Source: Dokdonia sp. Hel_I_53
GTDB lineage: Bacteria; Bacteroidota; Bacteroidia; Flavobacteriales; Flavobacteriaceae
DNA length: 64,000 bases
Direction of reading: 5' to 3'
Assembly (NCBI RefSeq): GCF_007827465.1
Contig: NZ_VISL01000001.1
Location: 1,164,501 to 1,228,500 of the forward strand
Below the pieces are notes generated by a model that worked only from the letters and a program-made list of their open reading frames with translations, had not been told where the DNA came from and did not search any database. Below are positions 1 through 8,135 of this stretch, one piece after another (position 1 is the stretch's first letter; every line of letters starts with the position of its first letter). Both the position numbers and the translations under genes were made by a program.

Positions 1-167
1 GAAAAGGAACAGATGCACAAAATAATGTAGTTTGCGCTAATGCGGGAATGGCAATCGCAACGGTAGAAGGCTTGACTCCAAAACAGGGGTTCGAAAAAGC
101 TAAAGAAACCTTACTTTCTGGAAAAGCTGCTACTAAATTGAGGCAATTACAAAAATTGAGTGCTTAA
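1..167 (+). CDS. trpD: Anthranilate phosphoribosyltransferase, C-terminal end (partial)
   Basis: The 5' end is cut by the window; the reading frame starts at base 3. The last 54 residues are visible, including the stretch QNNVVCANAGMAIA and a closing helix GKAATKLRQLQ typical of the C-terminus of TrpD, which transfers phosphoribosyl from PRPP to anthranilate. The stop TAA (165-167) shares one base with the ATG of the next gene, trpC, so the two are translationally coupled. Identification rests on this short tail plus the trpC-F-B-A order that follows. Confidence 0.85.
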   Translation, partial: KGTDAQNNVVCANAGMAIATVEGLTPKQGFEKAKETLLSGKAATKLRQLQKLSA

Positions 168-943
168 TGGATATACTTGAAAGAATTACAATTGATAAAA
201 TAAGAGAGGTAGCTTTGAGAAAAAGTATGATTTCTATTAGTCAACTCGAGGCATCCTCACTATTTGAAAGAGAGACAGTATCTCTTGCCACAGCCATTAA
301 AAACGGTTCTGGAATTATTGCAGAGCACAAAAGAAGATCACCTAGTAAATCGGTAATTAATAATAGTTTGAGCGTACAAGATGTGGCGTTAGGCTATGAA
401 GATGCTGGTGCTAGCGGCATGTCTGTGCTTACAGATGGAAAATACTTTGGTGGATCGCTAGATGATTTGGTTCTAGCCAGAGCGGCGACAAAATTCCCAC
501 TCTTACGTAAGGAGTTTATCGTAAATGAATATCAAATTTTAGAAGCTAAAGCTTATGGAGCAGATGCTATTTTGTTGATTGCTGCTACGCTTTCGCGAAA
601 GCAAATAGAACAGTTTTCAACATTTGCCAAAGAGTTAGGACTTGATGTTTTATGTGAATCTCACAATGAAGAAGAGCTACACAACTCCCTCACCGAGACG
701 GTAGACCTCATTGGAATTAACAATAGAAATTTAAAAACTTTTGAAGTAAGTATTGATACTAGTAAGGAGTTAAGCAAACTTATACCAGAAGACTTTATCA
801 AAGTTTCAGAGAGCGGTATCAACTCGGTAGCGGCAATAAAAGAACTGCAGCCTTACGGTTTTAAAGGATTTTTAATAGGAGAAAATTTTATGAAAACTGA
901 TAATCCTGGAGCTGCTGCTCAGGATTTTATAAAGCAATTATAA
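167..943 (+). CDS. trpC: Indole-3-glycerol phosphate synthase
   Basis: A 258-residue TIM-barrel enzyme that closes CdRP to indole-3-glycerol phosphate, the fourth step from chorismate to tryptophan. Family signatures are visible: the active-site EHKRRSPSK segment near residue 55, LRKEFIVNEYQI, the strand GADAILLIAA, IGINNRNLKTF and a C-terminal phosphate-binding SESGI...GFLIGENFM. It is a stand-alone enzyme, not fused to TrpF as in enterobacteria. The start overlaps the trpD stop by one base and trpF begins two bases after its stop. It carries one copy of the dispersed palindrome at 589-602, read as LSRK. Confidence 0.95.
   Translation: MDILERITIDKIREVALRKSMISISQLEASSLFERETVSLATAIKNGSGIIAEHKRRSPSKSVINNSLSVQDVALGYEDAGASGMSVLTDGKYFGGSLDDLVLARAATKFPLLRKEFIVNEYQILEAKAYGADAILLIAATLSRKQIEQFSTFAKELGLDVLCESHNEEELHNSLTETVDLIGINNRNLKTFEVSIDTSKELSKLIPEDFIKVSESGINSVAAIKELQPYGFKGFLIGENFMKTDNPGAAAQDFIKQL
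589..602. repeat. Dispersed palindrome copy 1 (GCTTTCGCGAAAGC)
   Basis: Perfect 14-bp copy inside trpC, read in frame as T-LSRK-Q. Confidence 0.9.
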
Positions 944-945
944 TT

Positions 946-1584
946 ATGAAACTCAAAGTTTGCGGTATGAAATTTAATACAAAAGAAGTCGCGGTACTGC
1001 AGCCAGACTATCTTGGCTTTATATTTTATGAAAAAAGCAAACGTAATTTTGAGGATGCAGAAATACCAAACCTACCTAAGAGTATTCAAAAAGTAGGTGT
1101 TTTTGTAGATGCTGAGTACGCTTTCGCGAAAGCGAACATATTAGCACATAATTTAGATATCATTCAGCTTCATGGATCAGAATCACCCTTATACATTGAA
1201 GAATTAAAAAATGAGTTAAAACTAGCTGGCAAAGAAAACTTACAGTGGTGGAAGGTTTTTGGAATTGAGGATAGTTTTGATTTTAAGAAATTATTCCCCT
1301 ACCAAAAGCATGTGGATGCATTTCTCTTTGACACTAAAGGAAAGGAGAAAGGCGGCAATGGGTATACCTTTGATTGGAGCGTACTAGAAGATTATAATTT
1401 GCAAACACCCATCGTTTTAAGCGGTGGTATAGGCTTAGACCAAATAGAAGGTCTAAAAAAGATATTGAAAACAGATTTGCCTATTACCGCAATCGACGTG
1501 AATAGCAAATTTGAAACAAAACCTGGTTTAAAAGTTATAGACGATCTAAAAGAATTAAAAAAATTGATGGATGTAAATCTGTAA
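946..1584 (+). CDS. trpF: Phosphoribosylanthranilate isomerase
   Basis: A 212-residue TIM barrel catalysing the Amadori rearrangement of PRA to CdRP. The N-terminal MKLKVCGMKF carries the catalytic Cys of the KxCG motif. PDYLGFIFYEKSKRNF, IIQLHGSES, the FLFDTKGKEKGGNGYTFDW segment and LSGGIGLDQI also match the family, and IDVNSKFE near the C-terminus occupies the usual phosphate-site position. The gene lies two bases after trpC. A perfect dispersed palindrome at 1120-1133 encodes AFAKA in a helix before LDIIQLHG. The spacing between VFV and QLHG looks normal for the family, so the motif appears to replace codons rather than add them (inference). Confidence 0.94.
   Translation: MKLKVCGMKFNTKEVAVLQPDYLGFIFYEKSKRNFEDAEIPNLPKSIQKVGVFVDAEYAFAKANILAHNLDIIQLHGSESPLYIEELKNELKLAGKENLQWWKVFGIEDSFDFKKLFPYQKHVDAFLFDTKGKEKGGNGYTFDWSVLEDYNLQTPIVLSGGIGLDQIEGLKKILKTDLPITAIDVNSKFETKPGLKVIDDLKELKKLMDVNL
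1120..1133. repeat. Dispersed palindrome copy 2
   Basis: Perfect GCTTTCGCGAAAGC inside trpF, read as Y-AFAKA-N. Confidence 0.9.
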
Positions 1585-1594
1585 AAGGCAATAA

Positions 1595-2803
1595 ATGGCT
1601 ATGAATACATTAGAAAAAGAAAAAAATTACCAGGTAGACGAGCAGGGTTATTACGGAGATTTTGGCGGAGCATTCATTCCAGAAATGCTATACCCCAATG
1701 TTGAAGAACTACGGTCTCAATATATCCAGATTATGGAAGAGCCCTCTTTCCAAAAGGAGTTTAAAGAGCTTTTAAAAGATTATGTAGGTCGACCTACTCC
1801 ACTCTATTTTGCTGAACGTTTTAGCAAAAAGTATGGAGCAAAGATCTATTTAAAGAGAGAAGATCTTTGCCATACAGGAGCACATAAGGTAAATAACACA
1901 ATCGGCCAGATTTTAATGGCAAAACGCCTAGGAAAAAATCGCATTATCGCCGAAACTGGCGCTGGACAGCATGGTGTTGCCACTGCTACCGTTTGTGCAT
2001 TAATGGGTCTTGAATGTGTGGTCTATATGGGTGCGATAGATATCAAAAGACAAGCGCCTAATGTTGCCCGTATGAAAATGCTGGGTGCTACCGTAAAATC
2101 TGCAGAGTCTGGAAGTAAAACACTTAAAGATGCAACAAATGAAGCCATAAGAGACTGGATCAATAATCCTGTTGACACGCATTATATCATCGGTTCGGTA
2201 GTGGGACCTCATCCCTATCCAGATATGGTAGCTCGTTTTCAAGCCGTCATCTCTGAAGAGACTAAAAAACAGTTACTAGAGAAAGAAGGCCAAGAAAACC
2301 CAGATTATGTGGTAGCTTGTGTAGGTGGCGGGAGTAATGCAGCAGGCTTGTATTATCACTACTTAAACCAACCAGAGGTGGGCATCATCGCTGTAGAAGC
2401 AGCTGGAAAAGGCGTCGATTCTGGAGAAAGCGCCGCAACTTCTGCATTAGGAAGAGAGGGGATTATTCATGGGAGTAAAACCTTATTGATGCAAACAGAT
2501 GACGGGCAAATTACAGAGCCGTATTCTATTTCCGCCGGCTTGGACTATCCAGGCGTGGGTCCAATGCACGCAAACTTGTATCGCTCGGGTCGCGGGGAGT
2601 TCATTTCTGTGACAGATGAGGATGCCATGAAGGCTGGAATTGAGCTCAGTAAGTTAGAAGGCATTATTCCTGCTATTGAAACAAGTCATGCGCTAGCAAT
2701 TTTTGAAACTCGAAAATTCAAAAAAGATGATGTAATAGTGATCAATTTATCTGGCCGTGGGGACAAAGACCTCAACACCTATATCGAATATTTTAATCTT
2801 TAA
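1595..2803 (+). CDS. trpB: Tryptophan synthase beta chain
   Basis: A 402-residue PLP enzyme that joins indole and serine to give tryptophan. The PLP lysine is K98 in [23 protein letters not shown] holds the catalytic Glu, and [10 protein letters not shown] near residue 243 is the PLP-phosphate loop. The C-terminal half has [15 protein letters not shown] and the closing NLSGRGDKD. Full length for the TrpB1 family, so it should work in the alpha2-beta2 complex with trpA just downstream. ATG 1595 was chosen; the second Met two codons later is also possible. Between its stop and trpA there are only 20 bases, mostly filled by the palindrome. Confidence 0.97.
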   Translation: MAMNTLEKEKNYQVDEQGYYGDFGGAFIPEMLYPNVEELRSQYIQIMEEPSFQKEFKELLKDYVGRPTPLYFAERFSKKYGAKIYLKREDLCHTGAHKVNNTIGQILMAKRLGKNRIIAETGAGQHGVATATVCALMGLECVVYMGAIDIKRQAPNVARMKMLGATVKSAESGSKTLKDATNEAIRDWINNPVDTHYIIGSVVGPHPYPDMVARFQAVISEETKKQLLEKEGQENPDYVVACVGGGSNAAGLYYHYLNQPEVGIIAVEAAGKGVDSGESAATSALGREGIIHGSKTLLMQTDDGQITEPYSISAGLDYPGVGPMHANLYRSGRGEFISVTDEDAMKAGIELSKLEGIIPAIETSHALAIFETRKFKKDDVIVINLSGRGDKDLNTYIEYFNL

Positions 2804-2808
2804 ATCTC

Positions 2809-2822
2809 GCTTTCGCGAAAGC
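2809..2822. repeat. Dispersed palindrome copy 3, at the trpA ribosome-binding position
   Basis: Perfect copy ending one base before the trpA ATG (2824). It occupies the place where a ribosome-binding site would be, so trpA initiation must be coupled to trpB or use a non-Shine-Dalgarno mode. Confidence 0.9.
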
Positions 2823-2823
2823 T

Positions 2824-3585
2824 ATGAATCGTATACAATTAAAATTAAAAGAAGATAAGAAATTACTGTCTCTCTATTTTACCGCTGGGTATCCAAAAAT
2901 TGAAGACACGAGAACTATATTAAGTCAGCTGCAAGATAGCGGTGTAGATATGGTTGAAATTGGACTTCCTTTTTCAGATCCATTGGCAGATGGACCCACC
3001 ATTCAAGCATCGAGCACTAAAGCGCTGCAAAATGGCATGACTACAGAAAAATTATTTAGTCAATTGGAAGGAGTGAGAGATGAAATCCATATCCCGCTCA
3101 TTGTAATGGGCTATTTTAATCCTATGTTACAATATGGGGTTGAAAAATTCTGTAAGCGCTGCCAAGAAATTGGAATTGATGGAATTATCATGCCCGACCT
3201 CCCACTGGCGGAATATGAAAACAATTACAAAGCCATTTTTGAAAAATATGGTTTACTCAATGTATTTTTAATCACCCCGCAAACAAGTGATGGACGAATT
3301 AAGGCTATTGACAATGCAAGTGATGGCTTTATTTACATGGTAAGTAGCGCAAGTACTACCGGAGGAACCGATGGATTTAGCAATGAAACTGCCACTTATT
3401 TTGAACGCATTGCAAGCATGAACCTAAAAAACGAGCAAGTTGTAGGTTTTGGAATAAGCGATGCACAATCTTTTCAAGATGCAACACAATATCAAAAAGG
3501 AGCTATTATAGGAAGTGCTTTTATTAAACATATAACAGCACATGGAGCAAGTAGTGTGTCAGATTTTGTAAAGCAAATCAGATAA
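2824..3585 (+). CDS. trpA: Tryptophan synthase alpha chain
   Basis: A 253-residue TIM barrel that cleaves indole-3-glycerol phosphate to indole and glyceraldehyde 3-phosphate. The catalytic pair is seen as E45 in VEIGLPFSDP and D56 in LADGP (equivalent to E49 and D60 of the enteric enzyme). The flexible-loop region VSSASTTGG and the phosphate-binding VGFGISD and GAIIGSAFIK are present. Last gene of the trp run. The start directly abuts the dispersed palindrome and has no purine-rich ribosome-binding site, which suggests translational coupling to trpB. Confidence 0.96.
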   Translation: MNRIQLKLKEDKKLLSLYFTAGYPKIEDTRTILSQLQDSGVDMVEIGLPFSDPLADGPTIQASSTKALQNGMTTEKLFSQLEGVRDEIHIPLIVMGYFNPMLQYGVEKFCKRCQEIGIDGIIMPDLPLAEYENNYKAIFEKYGLLNVFLITPQTSDGRIKAIDNASDGFIYMVSSASTTGGTDGFSNETATYFERIASMNLKNEQVVGFGISDAQSFQDATQYQKGAIIGSAFIKHITAHGASSVSDFVKQIR

Positions 3586-3672
3586 TTACTACTTTAACCC
3601 AACACTAACAGTGACTTAACACCAATTAACAAGTGAGCTTTCTATCTTTAATCAAAATAAAAAAAGAAAATT

Positions 3673-3801
3673 ATGGAACGCAAATTTGAAAGTAAGATAG
3701 ATCAGAAAAACCCAACGAATCCAACGGGTAATGTCAATCAAGAAACTAATAAGTTTGACATTGATGAAAAAACGATAAAAGATCAACAGAACAAAAAATA
3801 A
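3673..3801 (+). CDS. Small hydrophilic protein of unknown function (42 residues)
   Basis: ATG 3673 to TAA 3799-3801 encodes a highly charged, Asn/Gln/Lys-rich peptide starting MERKFESKIDQK and ending DQQNKK, with no hydrophobic segment. An A-rich leader precedes the ATG, a weak TATCTTTA box lies at 3643-3650, and a strong terminator follows 12 bases after the stop, so this looks like an independent transcription unit. I do not recognise a family. The low-complexity composition means it could be a chance ORF, but its placement between promoter-like and terminator-like sequences supports expression. Confidence 0.5.
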   Translation: MERKFESKIDQKNPTNPTGNVNQETNKFDIDEKTIKDQQNKK

Positions 3802-3813
3802 GTTCTACCGCAT

Positions 3814-3844
3814 AAAAAAACCGCTCTTGAAGCGGTTTTTTTTA
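3814..3844. terminator. Bidirectional intrinsic terminator
   Basis: Stem AAAACCGCT / AGCGGTTTT (3817-3825 with 3831-3839), loop CTTGA, T-run on the right and A-run on the left. It can end both the small plus-strand gene and the minus-strand ddl-coaD unit, whose last stop is at 3846. Confidence 0.88.
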
Positions 3845-3845
3845 T

Positions 3846-4298
3846 TTAAATTCTTACCGAATTGGGCACTAATTCTGTATAGTCGCCATTATTTCGTATT
3901 ACATCTCGTACAATACTAGACGATATATAACTTTTACCTGAGCTGGTTAGTAAGAATACGGTTTCAATTTTTGATAATTTACGATTGGTATGTGCAATCG
4001 CCTTTTCAAATTCAAAATCGCCTGGGTTGCGTAACCCTCGCAATATAAACTCAGCATCTTGTTCCTTACAAAAATCTACTGTAAGTCCAGAATACGTCAT
4101 TACTTTAATCTTCACTTCATTTTTAAAAGCATCTTCTAAAAACTGAGTACGTTGCTCAAGGGAAAACATATACTTCTTGTCTGCATTTACACCAATAGCC
4201 AGTATAATTTCATCAAAGACTGTTAGACCTCTCTCTATAATATCATAGTGACCTAATGTAAGTGGATCAAAAGATCCTGGAAAAACAGCTCTTCTCAT
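3846..4298 (-). CDS. coaD: Pantetheine-phosphate adenylyltransferase
   Basis: A 150-residue cytidylyltransferase-fold enzyme making dephospho-CoA from 4'-phosphopantetheine and ATP. The N-terminal MRRAVFPGSFDPLTLGH contains the TxGH nucleotide-binding motif. FILRGLRNPGDFEFE and the C-terminal YISSSIVRD (the ISSTxxR-type site) complete the set. Length is typical. It follows ddl on the same strand with a 33-base gap, forming a ddl-coaD unit divergent from the PASTA-rluD pair, an arrangement I recall as common in Flavobacteriia. Confidence 0.96.
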   Translation of the reverse strand: MRRAVFPGSFDPLTLGHYDIIERGLTVFDEIILAIGVNADKKYMFSLEQRTQFLEDAFKNEVKIKVMTYSGLTVDFCKEQDAEFILRGLRNPGDFEFEKAIAHTNRKLSKIETVFLLTSSGKSYISSSIVRDVIRNNGDYTELVPNSVRI

Positions 4299-4331
4299 AA
4301 TTTTTCAATATTGATTACCAGACAAGTTAAT

Positions 4332-5321
4332 TTAAATTTTTTTTATAGAAAATTGAATAGCTTTATCAAAAGCATCTGACAATGCTATGCCTGCAGCTTT
4401 AAATTGTCTAGGGATGATACTTTCCTTTGATAAACCTGGATTGGTATTAACTTCTACAAAATGAGGTTTTCCTTCATGAAAGATAAAGTCTATTCTGGCA
4501 ATCCCTTTAAGATTAAGCAAATCATAAATAGCAGATGTTAATTGCTGTACCTCATCGGTTTGAACTTGACTTATTCTAGCTGGAACAATTTCTTGTGATT
4601 TACCGGAGTACTTAGCATCTAAACTAAAAAAATCTCCATCAGGCACAATTTCACAAACAGGCAATACCTTAATTCCATCTCCAAAATTGTAAACTCCTAC
4701 AGAAACTTCTGTTCCACTTAAAAATGATTCTATCAATACTTCAGAGTCTTCTTTAAATGCCAGATCAATAGCTTGTTCTAAATCTCCTTCTTTATAAACC
4801 TTACTCACCCCAAAGCTCGACCCAGCTCTATTAGGCTTAACAAAACAAGGGTACCCTATTTGCATAGAAAGACTGTTCTTAAACTCCATAGATATGTTGT
4901 CACCTTTATTAACATACACAGATTTTGCCATAGGTACACCGTAGGGCTTTAAAACACTTAGCGTATCTCTCTTATTAAACGTCAATGCACTTTCGTAAAA
5001 GGCACAACTTGTTTGTGGTATTCCAATAAGTTCTAAGTATGCTTGTAACTTTCCATCCTCACCAGGTGTGCCGTGTATGGTATTATAACAAGATGAAAAA
5101 GAAATTTTTTCAGTATTTATGCCAACGCTAAAGTCGCTCTTATCTATATCATATTTATAACCGTCTACCACACAAAACCAACCCTCTTTCAATATATGAA
5201 CTTCATAGACATTGTACTTCTTAGAGTCTAGTGCACTCATTACCGTGTCCCCGCTATTTAATGAGATCTCATACTCACTACCATAGCCGCCCATTAAAAC
5301 TGCTATATTTTTTTTCTGCAC
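4332..5321 (-). CDS. ddl: D-alanine--D-alanine ligase
   Basis: A 329-residue ATP-grasp ligase that makes D-Ala-D-Ala for peptidoglycan. The N-terminal IAVLMGGYGSEYEISLNSG is the substrate-binding loop, HGTPGEDGKLQAYLELIGIP the central signature, YPCFVKPNRAGSSFGVSKV the ATP-grasp strand and FVEVNTNPGLSKESIIP the Mg-binding C-terminal motif with NTNPG. First gene of a minus-strand pair with coaD and divergent from the PASTA gene. HGTPGED is slightly variant from the common HGxxGEDG but keeps the key residues. Confidence 0.95.
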   Translation of the reverse strand: MQKKNIAVLMGGYGSEYEISLNSGDTVMSALDSKKYNVYEVHILKEGWFCVVDGYKYDIDKSDFSVGINTEKISFSSCYNTIHGTPGEDGKLQAYLELIGIPQTSCAFYESALTFNKRDTLSVLKPYGVPMAKSVYVNKGDNISMEFKNSLSMQIGYPCFVKPNRAGSSFGVSKVYKEGDLEQAIDLAFKEDSEVLIESFLSGTEVSVGVYNFGDGIKVLPVCEIVPDGDFFSLDAKYSGKSQEIVPARISQVQTDEVQQLTSAIYDLLNLKGIARIDFIFHEGKPHFVEVNTNPGLSKESIIPRQFKAAGIALSDAFDKAIQFSIKKI

Positions 5322-5395
5322 TGTTGTAAATATTTAAAAAACAGGAAACAATCCTGCTTTACGAACGTTATGGTAAAAATAGCCTATCTATTTTA

Positions 5396-5403
5396 TATAT
5401 TTG
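5396..5403 (+). promoter_or_regulatory. Promoter -7 box upstream of the PASTA gene
   Basis: TATATTTG matches the Bacteroidota TAnnTTTG box exactly. It lies inside the longer ORF that would start at 5370, and so argues that the true start is the ATG at 5424. No convincing TTG was found at the -33 position. Confidence 0.5.
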
Positions 5404-5423
5404 CCCCCTTAACTACACCCTTT

Positions 5424-6005
5424 ATGAGTTTTTTTAAATTCTTAGTAAGTAAAACATTTTTAGTGCAAGTTGTTCTTGCCATCGTGATTTTTGTAAGTCT
5501 CATTTTTTTTACAAAATGGTGGTTGAATAGTACGACTAATCATAATGAGCGTATTGCCGTTCCTAATGTAAAAGGGATGACTTTAGATCTGGTAGAACAA
5601 GAGTTGCAAAATGCAAAACTGCGTTATTATATTATTGACAGTGCTAATTATAATCCTGACTATCCTAGATATTCTGTAATTGATCAAGAACCTAATGCAG
5701 ATAAGTTTGTCAAAGAAAACCGACAGATTTACCTAGTGCTCAATCCTTCAGGTTATCAGAAAATGACAATCCCGTCAGTAATTGGGAAGACTCGTAGACA
5801 AGCAGAACCTCAGCTTAAGGCGATGGGCTTCGAGATAGGGGCTATAACATATGTAGATTGGATTGGAAAAGATGAAGTACGTGATTTACGCCATAAGGGA
5901 CGCAAAGTCAAAGCTGGTGATAGATTAGAGAAAACTTCTGTGATAGATCTTGTGTTAGGTAATGGCAAGGGAGATTATCGTGATGCAATTTCTGGAGATA
6001 ATTAA
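5424..6005 (+). CDS. PASTA-domain membrane protein
   Basis: 193 residues from ATG 5424. The frame is open back to an ATG at 5370, but the -7 promoter box at 5396-5403 lies between, and the 18 extra residues look unlike a conserved start. One N-terminal transmembrane helix (about residues 10-32, VVLAIVIFVSLIFF) is followed by two PASTA repeats outside the membrane, beginning VPNVKGMTLDLVEQEL and IPSVIGKTRRQAEPQL. PASTA modules bind muropeptides or act as extracellular sensors in Ser/Thr kinases and PBPs; here there is no kinase or transpeptidase domain. It is adjacent to ddl (divergent) and three bases before rluD. A cell-wall role is inferred from context only. Confidence 0.85.
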   Translation: MSFFKFLVSKTFLVQVVLAIVIFVSLIFFTKWWLNSTTNHNERIAVPNVKGMTLDLVEQELQNAKLRYYIIDSANYNPDYPRYSVIDQEPNADKFVKENRQIYLVLNPSGYQKMTIPSVIGKTRRQAEPQLKAMGFEIGAITYVDWIGKDEVRDLRHKGRKVKAGDRLEKTSVIDLVLGNGKGDYRDAISGDN

Positions 6006-6008
6006 TCA

Positions 6009-7049
6009 ATGAACGAAGAACAAGTTATAGGACCAGAAGAGCAAGATGACGAGCTCTATGAACATTATAGTTTTACTGCTAGTAAAGGTCAAGAGCCGCT
6101 ACGAGTGGATAAATTTCTAATGAATTTTGTAGAAAACGCTACTCGTAATAAAATTCAAAAGGCAGCAAAAAACGGCAGTATTCAAGTAAACAATGTTGTT
6201 GTCAAACAAAATTACAAAGTAAAAGCGGGTGATGTCGTGCGTGCTATGTTTGAACATCCACCTCATGAGTTCTTATTAACGCCAGAAGATATTCCTCTAG
6301 ATATCATCTATGAAGACGACGAAGTACTTGTAGTCAACAAGCCTGCTGGAATGGTTGTACATCCTGGGCATGGAAATTATTCTGGTACTCTTATAAACGC
6401 TCTGATATATCACTTTGAAAATTTACCTAACAACAGTAGCGATCGTCCAGGGCTTGTGCACCGTATAGATAAAGATACGAGTGGTTTGTTAGTAGTTGCA
6501 AAGACAGAGCATGCGATGACTTTTCTCTCAAAGCAGTTTTTTAATAAAACAACAGAAAGAGAATATGTAGCCATAGTTTGGGGTAATGTTACAGAAGATG
6601 AAGGAACCATCGAAGGAAACATTGGCCGTCATCCCAAAAACAGACTGCAAAACACAGTTTTTAAAGATGATGAGGAAGAACAAGGGAAACCAGCCGTTAC
6701 TCATTACAAAGTACTTCAACGTTTAGGCTATGTCACCTTAGTAAGCTGTAAACTTGAGACTGGTCGTACACATCAAATCCGTGTGCACATGAAATATATA
6801 GGCCATACGCTTTTTAACGATGAGCGTTATGGTGGAAATGCTATTTTAAAAGGAACTTCTTTCTCAAAGTACAAGCAGTTTGTAGAAAATTGTTTTAAGA
6901 TATTACCTCGACAAGCGTTACATGCAAAAACATTAGGCTTTATTCATCCTACAACTAAAGAATTAATGCGCTTTGAGGCACCAATCCCAGAGGATATGAA
7001 TGGATGTATTGAAAAGTGGCAAAACTATTCTCAACATATTAAAGAGTAA
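6009..7049 (+). CDS. rluD: Ribosomal large subunit pseudouridine synthase, RluD family
   Basis: A 346-residue RluA-family pseudouridine synthase. An N-terminal S4 RNA-binding domain (about residues 28-90, LRVDKFLMNFV...GSIQVNN) is followed by the catalytic domain with PAGMVVHPGHG and the catalytic Asp in HRIDKDTSGLLVVAK. ETGRTHQIRVHMKYIGH and RQALHAKTLGF are further family motifs. RluD modifies helix 69 of 23S rRNA; the exact position here is inferred from the S4-containing architecture. Begins three bases after the PASTA gene, so they are cotranscribed. Confidence 0.92.
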   Translation: MNEEQVIGPEEQDDELYEHYSFTASKGQEPLRVDKFLMNFVENATRNKIQKAAKNGSIQVNNVVVKQNYKVKAGDVVRAMFEHPPHEFLLTPEDIPLDIIYEDDEVLVVNKPAGMVVHPGHGNYSGTLINALIYHFENLPNNSSDRPGLVHRIDKDTSGLLVVAKTEHAMTFLSKQFFNKTTEREYVAIVWGNVTEDEGTIEGNIGRHPKNRLQNTVFKDDEEEQGKPAVTHYKVLQRLGYVTLVSCKLETGRTHQIRVHMKYIGHTLFNDERYGGNAILKGTSFSKYKQFVENCFKILPRQALHAKTLGFIHPTTKELMRFEAPIPEDMNGCIEKWQNYSQHIKE

Positions 7050-7070
7050 AATTGAGTTGTGGAGGAGTTC

Positions 7071-7084
7071 GCTTTCGCGAAAGC
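7071..7084. repeat. Dispersed palindrome copy 4
   Basis: Perfect GCTTTCGCGAAAGC, 22 bases after the rluD stop, in the gap before yaaA. Confidence 0.9.
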
Positions 7085-7182
7085 GTAATTCTAAAAATTG
7101 TAAATCACTCCATAACTAAAATCAATTGGACTTTTTTCATTCTGGACTTAGATGTATTAACTTTACTCTAAAATTCTAGTCT

Positions 7183-7947
7183 ATGAAAATCGTTGTTTCG
7201 CCAGCAAAATCACTTAATCTTGAAGACAAACTACCTACAACTCGAGCTACGCAACCTCAATTTTTAGACGAAGCAGAAAAGTTAAATAGTAAACTATCTA
7301 ATGCAACTAAGCAGGAGATACAAGATTTGATGAGTATAAGTGAGAAACTTGCAGATTTAAACTACCAGCGATACCAAGACTTCAACACCCCATTTACTAA
7401 AAAAAACGCAAGACCAGCCATATATACCTTTGATGGAGATGTGTATTCAGGTCTTGATGCCTACACCATACCGACAGAAAAAATAGATTTTCTTCAAAAT
7501 ACACTGCGCATATTAAGTGGCATGTACGGTTTATTAAGACCTCTTGATTTAATGCAAGCTTACCGACTAGAGATGGGAACAAAGCTTGAATATTATAGCT
7601 CAAAAAACTTGTACGAATTTTGGGACGATAAATTAACCAAAGCGCTCAACAAAGAATTAAAACCAGATGAACTTTTTGTGAATCTAGCAAGCCAAGAATA
7701 TTTTAAAGCCCTTCAACCTAAAAAATTAAAAGTACCTGTTATCACTCCTATTTTTAAGGATTATAAAAATGGGAAATTAAAGATCATTGCATTTTATGCT
7801 AAGAAAGCTAGAGGATCAATGGTTCGCTACATCGTCGATAATGAAATTAACACAATTGATGGATTAAAAAACTTTGACTATGATGATTACCGATATAGTC
7901 AAGAAGAATCAAATGAGGATAAAAATGAATATGTGTTTACTAGGTAA
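7183..7947 (+). CDS. yaaA: Peroxide stress protein YaaA (UPF0246)
   Basis: A 254-residue protein of the YaaA/DUF328 family, recognised by [14 protein letters not shown] at the N-terminus, [50 protein letters not shown] and the C-terminal [11 protein letters not shown]. In E. coli YaaA lowers free iron under hydrogen peroxide stress and binds DNA; the role here is by family. Single gene with its own start; its stop lies two bases from the stop of the convergent THX gene. Confidence 0.95.
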   Translation: MKIVVSPAKSLNLEDKLPTTRATQPQFLDEAEKLNSKLSNATKQEIQDLMSISEKLADLNYQRYQDFNTPFTKKNARPAIYTFDGDVYSGLDAYTIPTEKIDFLQNTLRILSGMYGLLRPLDLMQAYRLEMGTKLEYYSSKNLYEFWDDKLTKALNKELKPDELFVNLASQEYFKALQPKKLKVPVITPIFKDYKNGKLKIIAFYAKKARGSMVRYIVDNEINTIDGLKNFDYDDYRYSQEESNEDKNEYVFTR

Positions 7948-7949
7948 CA

Positions 7950-8069
7950 CTAAACCTTTTGCATTTTTGCCGCTTGCTTGGCCGCCTTTTTTCCCTTACG
8001 CTTACGCTTTGCTCCAAAGGTGCCGCGGCTAATTTTACCTTTTCTAGATTTTTTGTCTCCTTTACCCAT
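7950..8069 (-). CDS. 30S ribosomal protein THX
   Basis: A 39-residue, extremely basic peptide read on the minus strand from ATG 8067-8069 to TAG 7950-7952. The sequence starts MGKGDKKSRKGKISRGTFG and continues with a Lys/Arg-rich tail. This matches the bTHX (Thx/S31e-like) family, which sits in a cavity at the top of the 30S head in Thermus and is common in Bacteroidota. It is convergent with yaaA (two-base gap). A plus-strand ORF covering the same DNA (7978-8175) is an antisense shadow. Confidence 0.85.
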   Translation of the reverse strand: MGKGDKKSRKGKISRGTFGAKRKRKGKKAAKQAAKMQKV

Positions 8070-8135
8070 TATATATTGTTTTTTAATTTCAATAGTATAT
8101 ATTCAATTTACAAAATTTGAATTACAGTTTCAAAA

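Noticed and set aside
5370..5423. Longer start for the PASTA gene
   Set aside because: An exact -7 promoter box (5396-5403) lies inside the extension and the extra residues look unconserved.
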